Below are positions 62,358-64,000 of a DNA stretch of 64,000 nt, in pieces (the first letter of the stretch is position 1; each line of letters begins with the position of its first letter). The stretch lies in contig JAVLRN010000006.1 in assembly GCA_032821775.1 (NCBI GenBank), positions 434,001-498,000 on the forward strand, written 5' to 3'. The notes under the pieces were generated by a model, which saw nothing but the letters and a program-made list of their open reading frames with translations, was not told the DNA's origin and did not search any database. The stretch comes from Sanguinoderma infundibulare (lineage: Eukaryota; Basidiomycota; Agaricomycetes; Polyporales; Polyporaceae). The position numbers and the translations under genes are program-made.

Positions 62358-62912
62358 CCTCGACCTTGACACTGGAGAGCGTCCGTGTTGTGCTCCTTTC
62401 CTAGTAGCTTCGACTAGTAGCTGATTGTGACTGAGCATTGTAGCTAAGTACGTGTTAGGTATTTAATATGCGTGTTCCATTGGAACAATTAGAGGCAGGA
62501 GGTTCGATGGGTCAGTGGAAGATGCTGTACGAGTCTGGACGCCGAAGCCACCGCGATTAAACACCGTGAATGGTCTCCTGCCGCAATCCGAGGAAGTCGG
62601 CCCATCATTTTGTGAACGCTCGATGGTCAGCGGTACCTGGCTAGAGCTGGCAAGCTTGTATTCGGCTTGTCGATAACCCGTGCCCAATTTACGGGTCAAC
62701 GATACATATGTTCTCAGCTCCAGAACAATTCGATGAACAGCCTGTCTTCGGCTTTTTTCTGCATCGGGCAATGGCCAAGTCATCTCGAAACTTGCTCTCG
62801 CCTCGGACTCAGCTCGCTCGGACGGGGTTCCCAAGCCGCTACAATGTACGTTCAGCTGTCGCGATCCTGTGTTCGAATCCGCGACTTGACACTTGATAGG
62901 TGGTGCTAAGAC
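62358..62912. other. Intergenic interval
   Basis: This contains the 3' UTR of the Zn2Cys6 gene and possibly unseen upstream exons of the partial gene at 62913. Frames on both strands are short and without motifs. Confidence 0.4.
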
Positions 62913-63779
62913 AGCTTATGTGTCGATGAAAGTATCTACGATGAAAAGAGGCTTAGGTGGTTCCTTCGCGAATATCGGTCTCCGACTGTCACCGAGATTG
63001 CGGTCAATTATTACGACGCATACCAACCGTCCGACCCCGACTTAGGGCAACCCTTCGAAGGGTTCCAGAACCTCCGCCGCCTGGACTTGCTCTGGGTGAG
63101 GAGCTCCCGCCTCAAGCCCCAGATGGCAGAATGCTTCCTACGCGTATTGAAAGGCCTATCGGGCGCGGAGTCGGGCCCAGACAGGTGTCTTTGTTACGCA
63201 ATCCCGTTTCGCGGAGGCTCCAGTGATAATCGCATCACCGAGATCCTCCGTTGGCAGCTGGATGAACTCGAGGGGCTCCTCAAGACCCGCCTTGCGAACG
63301 GCGGGCATCGTTTGCATAGATTGGAGCTCTGCATCACCCAAATCCGAACCCATCTTCATCTCGACGACGTCCGAGACCGTCTTCGTGTCAGCGACGTACC
63401 CCCAAGTTCGAAGTGGACCGCGAACCTGTCGTGGCTCTACTTCCCGCGCTTTCAGGCGTTGGCGGACGAGGTCGTATTCATTGGAGACTGCAGACGTCAT
63501 GGAGAGGTGCAGGGCGAACTCGGAGCAGTGCATGCGCTCTCGGCCCCGATGGTTGAATCGGCATCATCGATGCGCTACAAGAGCTATTGATCAGTGTAAG
63601 AGTGAACGTTTGAACATTTATGTAATGGAGCTTGGAAGAGCTGAATGTGCGAGTGCACGAACAGAACAACATATGCTTACTTCACGGATTGTCGCGGCCT
63701 GGCAGGACCTTTCGGAATCGCAGCTGGAATTCATCAAGCGAGATGTTCAACAGCAAAAAGGCGCGAGCCATGGATAGAC
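62913..63779 (+). CDS. Partial gene, F-box/LRR-like tail
   Basis: From an acceptor-like CTAAGACAG (62913) a frame is open to 63590: YDEKRLRWFLREYRSPTVTE, FEGFQNLRRLDLLWVRSSRL, then RLHRLELCITQIRTHLHLDD and WLYFPRFQALADEVVFIG. Leu-rich, strand-helix blocks of this sort are typical of the C-terminal part of agaricomycete F-box proteins, but no F-box precedes it. A 43-nt candidate intron (GTTGAATC...GATCAG) leads to a second frame: NIYVMELGRAECASARTEQH, MLTSRIVAAWQDLSESQLEF, ending KGASHG at 63777. The end of this frame runs into the hairpin at 63751-63926, so the final codons may belong to an inserted element. No start codon was identified; the gene is incomplete or decayed. Confidence 0.4.
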
Positions 63780-63926
63780 CGGCCATCAATCCATACAATT
63801 CCCGGGCCAGGCTGGGGTATCCATACCCTTTGCCTCGGGTATGGATACTGTATGGATACCCCAGCCCGGCCCGGGAATTGTATGGATTGATGGCCGGTCT
63901 ATCCATTGCTGCGCACCTTTTTGCTG
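63751..63926. repeat. Near-perfect 176-bp hairpin (foldback or MITE-like)
   Basis: The inner arms, 63770-63826 and 63850-63906, are reverse complements over 57 bp with one mismatch, around a 23-bp loop. Outside them the match goes on through an imperfect segment to CAGCAAAAAGG (63751-63761) and its complement CCTTTTTGCTG (63916-63926), giving arms of about 76 bp. Within the arm and loop, GTATGGATAC-type words recur. The element encodes no protein. It could be a foldback/MITE transposon, or the source of a hairpin RNA. No clear target-site duplication was seen. It overlaps the last codons of the partial gene at 62913-63779. Confidence 0.93.
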
Positions 63927-64000
63927 ATAGGCTTGCCGGCCGGGCTGGAGTGCGGAGTCAAAGTCTTCTGCCCAGCGCTTCGATCAATCGGAGTTTGCCA
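63927..64000. other. Right window edge
   Basis: The last 74 bp show no feature; they may continue whatever lies beyond the window. Confidence 0.3.

Noticed and set aside
1..64000. CRISPR arrays, operons, bacterial insertion sequences
   Set aside because: The sequence is eukaryotic nuclear DNA with spliceosomal introns; no regularly spaced short repeats or prokaryotic elements were seen.

Overview
The window looks like nuclear DNA of an agaricomycete fungus, most likely a wood-decay polypore-type basidiomycete. The supporting evidence is GC-rich sequence, genes split by many 45-65 nt GT-AG introns, and families typical of that group: DUF6533 membrane proteins, a polyporopepsin-like aspartic protease, a CE16-type GDSL esterase, F-box proteins and Zn2Cys6/Fungal_trans regulators. 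Gene models were built by hand: conserved motifs were found on each strand and exons joined at GT-AG sites so that every splice phase closes. No alignment or database search was run.

Left half (1-34.6 kb). A roughly 5.3 kb sequence occurs twice in opposite orientation, at 1-5291 and 29318-34623. The left copy is cut by the window edge. Between the copies lie about 24 kb with a DUF6533 membrane-protein gene (6030-7872, -), an unidentified fragment (8218-8907, -), a dead glutathione S-transferase (9153-9880, +), a seven-exon coiled-coil gene (10299-13063, +), a TRIP4/ASC-1-type zinc-finger gene (15362-16282, -) and a five-exon GATA factor (25510-27501, +). Stretches at 16.3-25.5 kb hold only isolated protein-like exons.

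Middle (34.6-52.3 kb). A second DUF6533 paralogue (38846-40644, +) is followed by a secreted GDSL/CE16 esterase (41591-42814, -), a secreted A1 aspartic protease (44012-45568, +), an F-box protein (46414-48266, +), a 3.2 kb gene-free stretch with an unusual TACAG/CTGTA-rich patch, and an unknown 207-aa protein (51473-52232, +).

Right end (52.4-64 kb). This part is regulatory: a phosducin-like protein (52410-53688, -), an intron-containing tRNA-Pro(CGG) (53814-53893, +), a Whi5/Nrm1-like protein (54107-55394, -), a 15-exon Zn2Cys6/Fungal_trans activator whose third zinc ligand appears to sit on a 6-nt microexon (56084-59537, -), an F-box relic (59871-60323, +), a small protein with a Zn2Cys6 cluster near its C-terminus (61486-62357, +), an F-box/LRR-like partial gene (62913-63779, +) and a near-perfect 176-bp hairpin at its end. 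The esterase and protease would act outside the cell on plant polymers and proteins. The remaining genes are mainly transcriptional, cell-cycle, ubiquitin or chaperone-type regulators, and no biosynthetic cluster or defence island was seen.
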